Shown here: positions 46,522 through 61,637 of the stretch, one piece after another
Position numbering within the stretch: the stretch's first letter is position 1
Layout of the letters: each line of letters starts with the position of its first letter
Source of the DNA: Progne subis subis
Lineage: Eukaryota; Chordata; Aves; Passeriformes; Hirundinidae
Assembly (NCBI GenBank): GCA_022316685.1
Contig: JAKJHU010000023.1
Span: 4,296,692 to 4,360,691, forward strand
Direction of reading: 5' to 3'
Length of the DNA stretch: 64,000 nt
Notes under the pieces: generated by a model
Seen by the model: the letters and a program-made list of their open reading frames with translations, nothing else
Databases searched by the model: none
What the model was told of the DNA's origin: nothing
Program-made: the position numbers and the translations under genes

Positions 46522-49500
46522 TACTTATTTGAAATTATAACTCTAATTGTTTTCCTTTATATTCTGGGGTATAAAATTATTCCATTTTAAATTCAAGTAG
46601 TTGATACTTGACGCAAAAGAGCTATTTTCATATTCTAAACTTCCTGTATTGAAGAGAAAATTTGAGGAAAATAGGGAGTATTTGAGTTTTAATCAAAGTC
46701 TTCTGTATATATTTTCTCTATTCTTGTCTGAAACAATTTGTCATTAATAGAGATAAAATAAGTAAGAAAGTGCAATTTTTATTTCTTATCAGAAATTCTT
46801 AAATTTTTTTGGCACTGCACAAGTTCAAGCAAAACAGTAGTCTCACCTTCTTCACTCAAACCAGATATGAAGCAAGGAAAACAATGAAATGGCGAAGTTT
46901 TTTAAGCAAGGCTCCCAAACTTGTGTCTCCCACATAATTTACGTGAAGCAAGCATCAATAACAGTATTTCTGACCTCCTTCATGGGATATGACTCATGCT
47001 TCATCAAGACCCAAATTCACCCTGTGAAGCTACTGAAGATACTTATTAGATTTAGAATTAGACTACCTCAGTACAATGGGTGGAGAAAGACATCCTCTCC
47101 CAGCTGCAGCTGTGCTGACTGCTGCCGAGATGAGTGATGCCACCTCGCCCCCATCTGATCTTTCCCACCTCCCCGGTGGAAGTAACCACCCCTTCCCTTC
47201 CCATCTGCCAGATGAGCTGTTCCAGTGAACAGCCCCTTCTCCATTTCCACCAGAATTAGCTGAGGAGGGTGTTTGAACACTTCTAAATAGTGGATTCTCT
47301 TTAAGAGCGTTCATCTGGGCTGAAGCAGGGCAGGCAATGAAGAAAGGGCACTTAATAGACTGAAAACCACTCAGAGGAGGATGTCAGACCTAGGGGTGCC
47401 AGACAGCAGCTGTTCAGCCACAACACTGCAGATTCAGGGAGATATCTCTGCTATAGGGCTACTTCCCTGCTGGGAGTTTTTCCCAGGATTTTTTTCCCAG
47501 GAAAGCAGCAGTATAAGGGAAGAGGCAGAAATAAATGGTCATGCCATGTTTTGCCTTGACACACTTGGTTTAGGAAGATTCCCACCCTAGCACAGACTCC
47601 TCCTCACCTCAGTGCCCTGCATCACCCCACTGCTGTGTAAGTGCAAAGGATTCTGGACAGAGAGGCAAACTACCTTTGTGGGTTGGTGTGAGTGTAGTTT
47701 TCTCTGGTTTACATTGATCTTGAATTTGCTGCCAGCCCTGACCGAAAGCAGTGATCTTTTCCCCCTTAGACACTGACTCTGCAGTACCAGGATGAGTTCC
47801 CAGCATGAGATCTAATGAGTGCATTCATCTCACAGTCTGCAAATTTAAAAAGTAAATAATTTTCTTACTTTTTTTCTCCCCAGCAATATCATGGAACTGA
47901 TCCTACATCTGGAATATTGCTTTGGAGAACAGTCAGAAAATAAAAACATGCAACAGGAATTAAAGGTGCTGGTACAAGTGGTGCCACTGTGCTCCAGCTT
48001 ATTGGAGGATAAAAACAAGTGCACTTCATTCAGTGTAGGAATAAAGTTTTGAGATGCCTGCTTACTGAATGACTCCTGCAAAAGCAATCACCATTAAAAT
48101 CTTTAAAAGGTTTGCTGGAAGTTTCGTTGACTGTAATAATGAAAGATATTTGAATAGTACCAAGGACAGAAATGCAGGTTTTGGTGGGGAATTACTGTGA
48201 GAATGAATCAGAAGTGTGAAGAGAAACATCCTCAGACCTTTAACAGATATGTGATAAGTCTTTAAGGCAGAGAAACCTAATATAAAAGGCAGAGGAAGTT
48301 TCCATGACAAAGGATGTCCTTTAAACTGTAAACTACAACATCTGTTGGCTTATAAAGGCAGTGATTATCCACATTCCAAGTGTGTGACTATATGTAAGGT
48401 GATGTCGAAAACAGTTTTCATTTGTACCAAAATCAAAGGTGGTTCTTGTTCAGAAGCAAGTTCTTACACAACTGACTCCAAATATAAGTGAGCTGTCATA
48501 GCACATTGATTAGTAATACTGATTAGTGGTATCACATATTTTTAGGCAATCCAGCCCAAAGGCCTGATTATTAATCAACTTCTGATCATTCACTTCTGAG
48601 TTACGTTAAAATATGCTGGTAAATCTCTGGTGAAAGTCTAAATTCCTGGTCAAAATCCATTTTTCCAGGAAAGCTTTTTATATACTGTCTTGTATAAAGG
48701 CATCAGGGCACTGAAGGATTGAGAGCAAAAGGAAAGATGTTCTTTACAGGGATTTTTGTGTCATAACTCTGAGTCCAAATTTAATCATGTATCAAAAATG
48801 AAAGTTTGCAGAAATACATGGTTAAAAGCAGAATAGTAAATTCTGAGTTGACTGGGACATTCTAGTGTTTTCCCTCAATTATTCCAATAACCATGTGAGT
48901 TTGAAATTAAATACAGTGTGTTATTAAGGGATGACTAGTTTAAAAACATTCAAATCATGGGAATATATTTGAAAAAAAAAAAAAACACACTTAAACACCT
49001 TCAGCTTGTCTTATGCCTTATATTGAAAGGAATTTGATTAGGTTTAGCTGCAAATCTAATATTCACACTCATGCTTTCCAGAAGGCAATTTATGACCTCT
49101 CCTAGACATCTTTTTCAGAAGCCCTGAAAAAAACCATAGGCAATAATTTTTTGTATTTTCTCAACTCATATAATCCATAAAAAATAATTCTTCATTTATT
49201 AGTGGAATTTAACTGTGTATACATTTGTACAATAGTTTATTACTATCAATATTCAGAGCCTAATGTAACTATATTTTACAGAAAAAAGAGATAGAAGACA
49301 TGGATCTCTAACACTGTTGTGGAAAAGAACCATTTTAAAATTGTACCCTTAGTAGTCATGTTGTACAAAGTAGTTATAATGGAGTATCATCTCTTGTGTT
49401 TCTTTCTGTCTCTCTGTTTCTCTGCTTGCTGCCAGAATTGAGCAGAAAAAGCAGTACTAAGTCTGTGGCAGTCCAAGGCAAACCAACAATGACATTCCTC

Positions 49501-52500
49501 AGGAGCAAGAATACAGAGGGAAAGGTGTAACACAGAAATCATTTTTTCAATTTGTCATTGGTAAGGGGAGTTTTATAGCCTGGAATTCGATTTTCTAGAC
49601 AAGCCGTGTTTAGTCACCTGATCACAGCAGAACTGGTTTTACAGAACTACAGTATATTAGCACAGTCTAATAATAAATTCTGCATTGAATACCAGCACCA
49701 GTTAACTTGTAAAGTTCATGTATGGTATGAATTTAAGAGACAAATTATCTTTAAATCAGGGTGTGTAATCTAAGTCCAAGATGTGTCAGATAAATTGAGC
49801 ATATATATTCAACAAAGAAACATGAATGCTTTACTGGAGTCCCCTGATACAAGGGATGAATGAGAAAATGGACACCCAAAGCATTAACATCTCCCCTCTG
49901 AACCTCTTGTGTATACCTAGCCCTTAGAAGTATGCAAGCGGTCCATCTATTACAAATTTGGATGATTACCTTATTTTGTATGACTTCAAAGGGGTCAACA
50001 TTAACTTATGTAAACTTGAGCATCAGACCTAATTAACAAATTTACAAAGCAATAAAGCTTGAACACACTTCAGAATTGTAGAATTCCCCACAGAATAATA
50101 TCAATAGCTTCAAAAATTGTTAATACCTTATGTTTTCATGAAATCCACAAGTCAGTGATATTATGTACTTTGTCTTTCAGCAGATTATCTGTGTACCCCT
50201 ACCTGCAAAATTGTGCTGAACATATCTGTGGTACATAGAAGAAGTTGACAGAATGGCAGCTCCACCTCTATAACAGTTTTTTCTGTCTGGTCTGAAAAAA
50301 AATCCCCTTCTTTTATTATTTTAAAAGCTTATAATTATAGCTTCATTTACATCAATACATATTTTGCGACAGATTTCAGCAAATCAGAATGTCACTAATA
50401 TACTCAAATATGTAAATGATATATATTTCTGGTAAATCCTTCATTCAAAACAGAAAAGCTTGGCTTCCATGTGCAACCCTGCACATCTGGTTATTAAAGA
50501 AGTATGAAAAAGACTTATAATAGCACTGTTAGGCAAATTCACTGGTATTGAACTCTGTCTATTATGATGATTTTTGGATTAATAAATCATTCTTTCTTTG
50601 CACTAAATAATTTAGTTTAAAATTAAAATGTGTGAAACGTGTGGAAGTATGTTGTCTTGCTATTGTTGATTATAAACTAAAAATATATTAATTGGGATTA
50701 TCATAACGATTAACATACTGATGAAGTCAGTAATAGTGACCTGTCTTTAGCAATAAGCATTTCAAAAAGCTGTGAACAGGTGTGTACATCAAATCAGAAA
50801 GCATTACACAATGTGCGGGGGTTTTTTTAATTTACTTGAAAAATTAGAGTCAGTTTACCATAAAATCCAAAATAATTTTATCTTCTCAGGTCATGAGATC
50901 AACGTCGACATGAGATAAATGACAAAGCTGGAATTTTATTTCCTTATTTACAATAAAACACCTGTGTTAAAGCTACATGAAATATATACTATAGATAAAA
51001 AATGTAGTGTAAATGGAAAAAATTTCATTGACTTCAGATGGAAATCTTGGCAAAACATTGCTTCTAAATTTTCTGTGCCCCTCCTGTAGTTCAACAATTG
51101 CTATGAACCGCATTATAGATGCCATTTTCTATGTATGCATATTCTCAGATGTTTGTACAGTAATTTTGCTTTTATACTACCACATTATACTCTAATGAAA
51201 GTTTACTTTTCAAATTATTTCATAATCTGAGTGGAAAAGTTTAGAGTGAAAGATGCTGCATCAGCTCCTTGATGTTTGATATACCGCTTTGTAAGTGCAG
51301 CTGTCAGCTTTCAGGTGGTAGCTGCTTAAAGTCTAATGTCACCATTTGATTAAAAAAAAAAAAAGGAATGTAGATAAACTTAGACTATTTGGAACCATTA
51401 TGTGCTCAGCAAGTTTGCATCAAACACAGAATAAAGACTGTCATAAAACCACAGCTGTATCTCCTTGGTAATGAAACCTTGCATTTGACCTGGGTTCCAC
51501 CTGTCACAAAAAGCTGTGCAAGGAATTCTAATAAGGAGAATATGAAACTCATTTTTGTACTAAGCCAAAGACTCAGTGTGGTGAGGGTTTGCCTGGTTTC
51601 AATATAAATACCTGATCTGTAATCACAATTGCTGAACCTCACATAAATTAGCAAGCAAAAAAAGCTTGATGCCAAATTTAATTTCCATTTCACTATTACT
51701 AGCATTACTGCAGAAAAAGACTGAGCAAGTGAATCTACTGCAGACAAAGTGAACGATTCAATTTGAAATATTCCTTTTAATTTAATTGATTATTTCTGTT
51801 ACAGGATATTTCCTAAAGCCTCAGCTGTTGGTCCCATAATTGTCTCTTTTACATTAAAACTCTCCCTTAAGTTGTGGCTTTTATATTTAGAGTATACTTG
51901 AGGGTAAGACACGTCAAAACTGTAAAACAAAGAGGTAAATATACAGAGGAAATATGAAAGGGAAAAATATATAAGAAGAAAATAGCAGAACATTGTTTTT
52001 CTTTCCAAAGTCTCCCACCATTAAAGAGAAAAGATACTGTTAAAAAAACCTGAGAAGTAAGCCAGGGAAAGCAAAAATTTTATTTCCATTCATTTTGATA
52101 ATTGAGTGACAGACTATAGATAGGCACACACAGGTTTTTCTATTTAAAGAAACAAGTGATGGGTCCTCTAAGAATTCTGCCCTCCTAAAAAATTCTGCCC
52201 CATGGTGTGAAGTTTGGTTTTTTAAACATACAGGTCTACTCACAACAGGATATAGCTTTTCCTTGAGAATATCTCAAGTCTGTCTCCTTTTTCCCCCTTT
52301 GTGATCTTTTCCTTCTATTCTTGTGACTGTAATAGGCTGAATTCAAAGAACTGGTATATGAGTAACTTCTTACCACAGTCTGGAGGATGTGAAGCACATA
52401 TTGCTGACTGATCAAGAACTTAGTCTGGATGTAGATGAGTACAGGATTGTGACTTGAGGTGATGGATTTGAAAATGCCATCAGTTGTACAAGAGCTTCAT

Positions 52501-52947
52501 CCTACAGAACCGTCTCATGTGAGGAGGAGTTTGTCATGCAGACATTAGTTCCTTTACCTCTGGAAATGACACAAATCAGTATATCCCAAGGGAGAATATA
52601 AGCTCCTATTTAGTTGTAATGTTGCTTTCAAAATAAAGGTGAGAACTGAGCCTCTGTTGCATTCCGAACTTCTGCCAGACAATTAATTATTGAGGAAACA
52701 GAAGCAATGCTGCTCAACAGTCTCTCGAAAAATAGCTAAGCATTTGTAAAGATTTTGTACATTCACCTGCTAAAATTTATTGTTATTACTGAAAGAATTA
52801 CTTAGCACAGCATAACTTAGTGGAAACTTATATTTTGAACAAGATTTTTCAAAGATATTTCAACTCAGAAAGCTATCCAAATCTAAAATTGTTTGTCCAT
52901 GAGCAACATCCACACTGTTTTTAGACTATCCCAGGAGAACACAGTTG
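46517..52947. other. AT-rich unique DNA with a GC-rich patch
   Basis: 47060-47600 is clearly more GC-rich than its surroundings, with several CpG and an ATG frame at 47381-47590. I recognise neither gene nor repeat in it; a decayed LTR is my best guess. The rest is featureless, with A13 near 48973. Confidence 0.45.
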
Positions 52948-53065
52948 TCTTCTTCCCTCCCTTTCCTCCCTTCTTCCTTCTTTCCCTACTCCTCACACTC
53001 CTTTCTTCCTTACCCCAACCCTTGCTTTCCTTCTGTTCCCTTCCCCTCTCCCTTTCTTTCTCTCC
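52948..53065. repeat. Imperfect polypyrimidine tract
   Basis: About 118 bp of C and T on the plus strand broken by a few A and G (for example near 52988-53000). Low-complexity rather than a clean tandem repeat. Open frames across it are composition artefacts. Confidence 0.85.
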
Positions 53066-56000
53066 ATACACCTGCAGCAACCAAAACAGAAAAAACACAT
53101 AAAATGTTCTGCATTTCTTTGTTCTCTCTTCCAGGAACATAAATAAAACCAAGTGACTGCAAGTGCCTTCAAGACTGCAGTTGGATTGCCCTCAAAGTGT
53201 AGCACACATAAAATGTGCTGAAAGTACACTAAATATAAACACAGAACAAGAATGAAAGTTTCTTACATACTCTCTTCACATGATTTGGAAAGAAGGGGAG
53301 AGTGGAGAGGATGAAGGACAAAAAAAGAAAGGTTATTTTGATATCTGACATTTTGATATTTGACAAATCTTGGAAGATTGAAACATTGGAGGTTGGTTCT
53401 ACCTTGCAAATAGCTGAGGCTGGTGCAAATAAATAATCTGTCGATTAATTAATCTAAAAATATATATCAAATATTAAAACCAAAATGTATGAATGTCTGT
53501 CATGGTTTAAGCCCATGAATTAATGATGATTGAGTGGTCAGATGAAAGAGCACTTGTTTTTACAGAAGAAGGCTACAGGGAACAGAACACTCCCAGCACA
53601 TTTGCATGAAGGAATTATAATTAGTGGCAATTCTGTTTATTTTCTGTTTGTGTAGTTGTAGCAACAAACATCACTTTTATTTGTCTAATAAAATTTGATG
53701 GAATTATTAGAAGACTACTTTTCTTGGGCTTTTTTTTGCCTTATTGGGTGTCTGGAGGAAGATAAGGTAGGGTATAGGATATTCCAGTGTTCTGTGCAGA
53801 TCACAGGAATATACTTTTTGTGCACCTTTGGTGTGAAAACAATATTTCTGTTTGAATCTCTGCCGACACTAAATAAATAAATAACTTATTGATTTGAAGA
53901 AATAAAATACTATGATGCAGAGTAATTTTAATGCAAGAGTCTAGTAAAAATAAAACTTTATGGTTACAGATATCCAAGAAAATGTCTGTCTTTGAAGACA
54001 AGGAAATGGTAGCTCATATTAATGGAATACCAATCTGGTGCTGAATACTCATCTAGTCATTCTCACCTCCTACATTCTGTCATCCTCTTTAATGGCATAT
54101 TCAAGGAAAGGGTTATATAAAAGAAGTTTATTATAAAATAGGATAGAATGAGTCACCAAAGGATAGTTAAAGTCAGCCTGTCCAACGGGGTAGTAATGTT
54201 GTCCTACTTAATTTGCTTTCTTATGAATTATATATCTTCTGTGCTAAAAGGACAAGCATACTACAGTTCCAGATTTATGGTGGTGAGTTAACCTATATTC
54301 ACTCCACACCCAGATGTGTAGGTAACATTGGATGCTCATTGTGCTTTAAAAGATTAAGGTTTTAAAAATAGTGATTCTGAATCAACATTGCACTTTAGCA
54401 AAACTGAACTTTGTCATTGGAAATGACTCACATATTTCAAATTAGGAATACACTAAACATTATCCTTTGATCAAGGTCTTTGTCAAGGAATAGTTCTTTG
54501 CTTCAACCAGAATTTGATGAAACTAATTTTCCTTGTCTGTGTATGGATTTTGTCTTTTACAAGTGAAAACTGTAAGCAATAAAAATAAAAGTGAAACATG
54601 ACTCTTGTTTCATTCATTGTGAAAAATTAACTTCATACAAGTGAGATGTAAGTAAGGGATGTCAGCTAGGAATCAAAGGATGACATTTGTTTAAGAAATC
54701 AGATTTTCTGGAGTAACAGATACAATGTGCTGCTTATAATCAAGAGGAATACCCCTCATTGGTAAGGAATTCTAACACAGTTGACATTCAATTAAAATTT
54801 TATAAGCACTAAAATATACTATAATTACCCAAAGTAATGCATGATTTCCAGAACCTCTCTGATATTTTGTGCGTAAATATTCCTCATCACACATTGTGCT
54901 AAAGTAAGAACTTTAACAGAACTTTGATTTGTGACAGAAAGCTATTTTATTTTTTTTTTCTGTGTTTATTTAGAATTCTCTTGTTTTAATTAATCTTCCA
55001 GTAAGATTCAATCTCATTGAGCCTGTGTGATGTTTGGTTACCATTAGTGACACCTGTTTGGAATTTGACAAAACCTGCTACAAGTGTGTACTCCTATTTT
55101 GGTATTGATCTCCCTATTGTACATTTGAAATTCTTTGTTTATAAACAGAGGGCTAAAAAGAACAATTGCATAATTTCCTAGCTTGTAGAAGATTTATCGT
55201 ATATCATTATTTTAATCACATATATATATTATACACAAGATAATTTGTATATAAGAGGAAAGTTGCAGTATCTGCTTTGCCAGATATATGATTTATTCTT
55301 AGTCCAGCTTTAGATTTTTCTGAAAGAGAGAAAGAGGAATAACTGAAACACACTTGTGAATTATGCGAATAAGAATTGCCTTTGTAAATATTCTGTTTCA
55401 TAAATATTTTCATAGATAAACAAAGCTTCATCTAAAATCTGAATAAAGATATTTTACTTCTCTGAGGGTTTATAACTTACAACAGTTTTAATGTTTTTCT
55501 TTAACATATGATACGTTTTATGAGTTTAATTAAAATGTAAATTTTCATCTTTTATCTAGTCTTTGTGAGTAAACAGTAGACAGATTCTAAACAAATACTG
55601 AATATTTTAATATCAACTTGTAGATATTTTTCCATTTAAAAAATTCCCAAATCACAATTCTAATTATCAAAGCAAGGTATGTAGTGCATGAATAAGTTGA
55701 ACTTCTATCCTGGATTTTTCCATAGATATATTGTGATGCTAAATAGTTAAATAGCATGAAGGGACTAGAAAAAAAATTACTCTTTTCTTGTAAGAATTTA
55801 GGAGTGTTATTCTGGCCAATGAGGATTTTTTGCCATTTACTCAACTCCCTAAAACATTTAAGGAAATGCATGAGTTTATTACAATGATATGCTTCATCAG
55901 TGAAATACCTAGTTCCCCTAAAAAGCATTTGTTCAGTATTTTTGCACTGAAATATATATATATATATATTCCGTCTTCAGTTAAGTAATGCTGTTCTGGC

Positions 56001-59000
56001 CTATTTAGGAGTGCTATTAGGACTTATTAATAATTTTATGCTTCCTTCTGTATCAAATATTTCAATCAGCATTTTTCATATACTGTGCCAGAATCAAATT
56101 AAACCAAATAGATTTTATATGTGACTTCATCTGCCTTTACCAAACAATATTCATTTTTTTTGTATAAAATAGGAGAACTATAGGGGCAAAAACTGAGTCT
56201 CACCACAGAAAATGTAATGCCAAGCATTTGTCTCTTCGGGAATAAGAATTCCAATTCCCTCTGTCACTGGAGAGAATGTAACCTTTTCTCCCAAATTCCA
56301 GTTGGGCTACTAAAACCCTTACTAAGAAAATAGATACAGTTTTATCTGACAGTGTAGTTGTGGGGAATGGGGGTTTTCCTTCTTTTTAGTTTCTTCTTTT
56401 TTAGCTCCCAAGACTAGTTTTGTGATTCATGTAGGCCAGTCTGGGATTGGAGGTGCCTTGGGAGATGCCTTGCTGAAGGATTTTAAGGAAATCATGTGCT
56501 AAATGTTCAGACCATCATGACAAAGTAAATATCTTCAGGTGCCAAAATCTTTATGAGGGAAAAGTCAATTGCCTACTTACTGTAGTTTCCTGAAACACCA
56601 GATGGCATTTGACTGTGGTTTTATTCATCTCAATATATGGGAAGTTAGGCAAAATGAGGGGGTATAAATTTTCTAACAGATTTAGCTGTGGTCTTCTTTC
56701 AAAGAATGTGCATATTGGGATTCTGTTTGACCAAAATAAAACAAAGACAAAAAGAAAACATAGAAGTGTTTCAGTTCCTGATAAATTTTCAGCCTGAAAT
56801 TTAGATCAAAGAATGTTAGCCTGAAGTAGCTTTATTCCCAAATCTGTGAGTTATCCAAAGGAAAGAAAAGATAAAGAAAAAATATCTTCCCAGACGTATT
56901 CAGAGTTGGCCTTTACTATTTTGGAGCCTGTTTTCTATCATGGGTAATTCTGTAAACAACTGTGGCATGCATAAGGACCCTGAGACTGTGATTTAGATAA
57001 ACTATGTGTGAACACTGAGAGAAAAATTGTACAAGGAGGAAAGAAGATAATACAAGTAAATGAGCTCTCCCCTAAAATTCCTATAGATTCCTTTCCACCA
57101 GACTTATCTGTAGAATGAACATATATAATAGAAATGTAATTTGAAACAAGGAATTAGAGTGGTATGAGATTAAAATTCATCTAAATCATGAAATTCATGA
57201 TGACTAGAAATTTGAAATGTAACAACTTTTTTTGTACATGTTCAAGATAAAAGACATGGAAAATTTGACCTATATGTTTTATCTGTCCATTCTGTCTTGA
57301 ATACCCGAGATGACAAGTCTAAGAACAGGAGATTTAAAAATATGAAAATGGGAGATACACTAATCATCTATAGTGTTGGAAATTTACTGAAGTCATAGTT
57401 ACAAATAGTGATGAATTTAGGGTATTTTAATAATTCCTTGTAAAAAAAAAACCCTTATATCAAAATTCAAGAATACACATCACCTGTATTTCTGAAAGAA
57501 GAGCATGATTATTTATATGTCTTCATTATATTATTTTCATTTCAGGATAACTTAAGAGATTTTGTCTTGAAGAACTTTATTAGAAACAACAAATAATAAA
57601 CAAATCCCATGACACTGAAAAATAAACATAAGATACCAAGATCCATTTTATGATAATGGCTTAAAAAAAAAATCAAACAAACCCACAATGTTTCCATAGC
57701 TTATCTCAGTGAATGTAGGACAAAGATGTGAAAGCATTTTTATAAGACAGACTTTGAAGTTTGTATTTTCATTATCCTTCTTGAGAATTATAGATGTGTC
57801 ATCAGTATAGTAGGGGCATTCAGAAAGTTAATGTGGATATGATAGTCAGAACTGCTGTTCAGTTCTGGATAAGATAAATGTTCTTCACTAAAACAAAAGC
57901 TACCACCATTTTGATGGTCTTGGAAGCTGTTAATAGTAGTATTATGAAGTAAGATACATTCTTTGGGACCTATGTTTAGGAGTGTTAATTTAGAGAGGCA
58001 CAATGACTTTTCAATTTTTTGGCCTATGGAACTGCCATCTATCTGTTTCAATTCATTTGTGTGGGTGTGCATCAGTGTGGGTGCGGATACCTACAACAAT
58101 AATAAGTTTATTTCTGGGGCTACGACAGTATCCCATGAAGGAACACACACATGGAGTCCCATGGAGTGCAGGTTTCAGAGAAGCCAAAGATAATCTGGCT
58201 TTTTTCCTATCAGAGATATACACACTGTATCACATAGAGCTAACAGAACCATGTTGCTTCTTGCAACATCACTGTAACATTTAGTGAGCTAGATAAAATG
58301 ATCTACTTGAAAAATACCAATTTGGTTTTTTTCTTATGGTATAATAAGACATTATCTCCTTATTCCCACAGCAAGATAAATGTAATTCTAGAAATAATTC
58401 CTTTGGTTTAAACATCGATATGATGACATAAATGTTCAACATTTCATGAATCATGAATATGCCTCATTAAACATTTTAGTAGAATAATTTAATTTAATTT
58501 GGTTTTCCTGCCAGTGTCCTTTCAGAGCCTTCCCTTCTGACTTCCCTTTGCTACTTTGACTGAAGATTGAATTTAGTCAGTATATATCCTGGAATTTGTC
58601 ATTAACCCGTCCAGATGGCAGTTGCAATTATGTCTTCACTGAAGTGATAGATACAAATATATTTTGTTAAGGTATTGATTTCAATTATTTAGTGTTGTCC
58701 CAAAGCTGAAGGTCAACACTGGACTACTATGGTAATTCCACCATGTCAAAGTCCCTGAAAAGGAAGAAATCTTTCTCGTTGCCATCTTTTCTTTCTTCTT
58801 TAGAATAGCTGTAAACTTTTGACTACTGTTTCAAACTCCAAAGATCATCTAAGTATGGGGGGCATTGCCTAATATCAAAGAAAAATGAAAAATAAAGCAA
58901 AACTGAAAATATCCCAGACTTGCTACCATCACTCTAGGTCTGGGTCTGTTTTTCCTTGGTATTCTTATGAAGCACCACAGGAAAATCTGGTGGACTGTAG

Positions 59001-60378
59001 CTGGCAAATGAATGCCCTGTTCTTATATCCACTCATGCAGTTGCTCATAAGAACAACAACAAAAATTAACTCAGATACAACATAACCATACAATTGTGTG
59101 CAGCAGAATTGAATCATGTTGAAGAAAGGACAGAGACAAGAGTTATGTATAGATATGTATAATGCCTGAATATACAATCTTACAGACTTTAGTCAAAAGG
59201 ACTGAAGAGAAAAAAGTGTAAATCCTGAGCCTGGGTCAATGTTTGCATGAGTAAATTATGAGACATTTGGTCTCCAGTTTCTTGCTTTTTAGTACATTCT
59301 TGAAAGGTGATAGTATTAGGGATACATTTAGCACATTATATTTGAATAGAGAACAAATTATAATGAACAGACAGATCTTTAGACACCTTCTTTTTTTGTT
59401 CAGAAAGCTTTCTGTGCCTTAGCATGCGCCACAAGTGCATACCTGAAGATAGTGTACAAAGCTCTTTGTGCATTTTAAGTTAATATTCTCCTGCTGCTCT
59501 TATGGAGTCTCTGGCAAACAAACTCAAATGCAGAGGATATTCATTTTTTCCTGTGCTCTCTTGGCTTGACTCATTCAGCCTTTTTAGTAAGAATCCTTAC
59601 AACTTTTCCCTGTTTCTACTAGTTTGCACTTAAAACTATGGAGATAAAATAAGAACAGACTATGGAAATTTTATGTTTTAAAGATTTCAATAAATGTAAG
59701 GCCAACAAACACAGTGAAGTGTTCCCGCTATTAGGCATGTCAAGTTCAATAAATGTCACCTATTTGCATAGGCCCTGAAGTCCTATTTGTATTCAATTGC
59801 TGTCATGCATTTTTGTCACTACTGGATGAATCCCTCTGATGAGAAATGTTCAATACATCTTTCACCTAGAGATCTGAAGAAGTCAGATAATACATTACCT
59901 AGCAGAACTGAACACGTGTTTTGTAAGACATCATTTACAAAAATCAATGTAATTATTGTTTTGGGTGCTGTGTTGACACGTAGATTATACTGCAGTGTCC
60001 TCCTGGATAATGGATGTTCTTTCCACTCTTATGTAAGTGCACAGAAGGCCACTTAACCTCTGATTCTCTTACTAGATTTACAGTGGAAAAAGTGAAAGGA
60101 GTTTCAGCTTTGGATGGCTAATTTCAGATGTGAAATTTGTAAGCACAACTGCTGAATGGGCTGCTGAAAACCTGAGAAAATTACTGTCAAAACTTATTTT
60201 TTGCAGTGGGAAAAAAAAAAGTGACTACTAAATTTCTTTGGAGAGATTAACTGAGGAAACTAGGGTACAGGACTTTGCCCAGTAGTACTTTGCGGGAGAT
60301 GAAGATAGAATTTCAAGTTACTTTAGAAATCTGTTATACAGAGCTGGAGAACTAATACTTACTTGCATTTGTTTGGGT
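53066..60378. other. AT-rich unique DNA, nothing recognised
   Basis: Only a TA dinucleotide run at 55952-55970 stands out. No coding signal, RNA gene or repeat family recognised across 7.3 kb. Confidence 0.55.
55952..55970. repeat. (TA)n dinucleotide run
   Basis: Nine TA units followed by TTCCG. Confidence 0.9.
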
Positions 60379-60416
60379 TTGTTTTGTTTTGTTTTGTTTT
60401 GTTTTGTTTTGTTTGT
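60379..60416. repeat. (GTTTT)n pentanucleotide array
   Basis: Seven GTTTT units flanked by GTTTGGG and GTTTGTT. Confidence 0.95.
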
Positions 60417-61189
60417 TAATTTATTTAATCAGAGAATTGCAGAGGCAAGAAAGTAATTTGTGTATTTTTTTCTTTTTCCTACAGGAATTACTCATTTTCT
60501 TAATATACTCCTGAGGTGCATTACAGTATGGTCGACCATTCTTGAATCTGAGTACTGTGCAGTTTGCTATACTACCATGCATATGTATCTATGAAAGCAG
60601 ATTTCTCCTTTTAGATATGCTGTTCTGGCTACAGACATTCTCTTTATCATCAGAAATGATCTAAAAGATACAACACAATCAGCATGTATCTTAAGCTTTG
60701 CAGAACACGGCTACTTAAGTGATTTCTAGATGGAAGAAAAGCTGTATAATTGGACCAAGTTTTCACATAAATCACTTCCAGCAGAAAATGTAGCTCTCTT
60801 AGTGATAATATACGGAATGTTGGTGAAAGAAATTAATTATTCCCAAGTATGTGTAGAGAGACATACCAAAAGTCATAGATTTAAGAATAATTCTATTTGC
60901 CTTCAAAGTGACTTGTCCAGTGTTAGAAGTAAATTGTTATGATCCTTCTTAAGTATTTCTATTATAGTTAAAGTATTAAAAGTCATAATCCATCAAAAAC
61001 ATTATGGTGAATCTATTATGTATTTTCCAGGGCATGATGTAAATTTATACACACACACAGACAATTGTATCTGTTTATGAAAATGCAAATATTTTTAATA
61101 ATTATTAGGCTAGTATTAAAAATTTTGAAAAAAAATTGGATATCAAATGGATTCTTTTTAAGAATACAAGTGTAATCAGTAGATTACAC
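60417..61189. other. AT-rich unique DNA, nothing recognised
   Basis: A short ACAC run near 61051-61061 only. Confidence 0.55.
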
Positions 61190-61637
61190 TGTTGAAATCA
61201 CCCTCATGGCCATTTGCTGGGTTTGCTCCCCTATGTCACTGCCTGTCTTGTCCTGAAGAGCCAGCACGGGAAGCAGATATGGTCCACCAGGGTATGAGAG
61301 AGGAAGGATGATGTCTCTCACCCTGCTAGTGATCCTCTGCCTAATGTGGCACAGGATACTGCTGGCCTTCCCTGCTGCAAGGACCTGTCTCTGGCTCATG
61401 GTGCACATGGTGTCCACCAGGTGCTTCTCTGCAAAGCCACTCTTCAGCCAAGCTGTGGTGGTGCCTGGCTTTATTCCTTCCAGGGGCAGGACTTGGTGTG
61501 TGCCTTTGCTGAAGTTCTGGAGGTTCCTACTGGCGACTTTTTCCAGCCTGTCAAGGCTCCTCTGAATTGAAAGACGACCATCTGGTGCACCAACTAAATC
61601 TAATTTTGTAACATCTGCAAACTTGCTGAAATTTATT
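61190..61637 (-). pseudogene. CR1 ORF2 fragment with broken catalytic motif
   Basis: Minus strand. From 61637 leftward the sequence encodes the end of the RT palm, with FADV (61610-61621) where active CR1 has FADD, so the second catalytic aspartate is lost. Downstream come the region with MSQRQVLAAGKA, CHIRQRITSRVRDIILPLSY and EQTQQMAMRVIS, in the order of CR1 ORF2. A frame change lies between them. Both ends are truncated: no 3' UTR or tail octamers at 61190, no 5' part beyond 61637. Confidence 0.85.

Noticed and set aside
53498..53514. TGTCATGGTTTAAGCCC, the opening of a common avian LTR
   Set aside because: Only the first 17 bases fit; the following sequence does not resemble that LTR. 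Treated as chance or a remnant too short to call.
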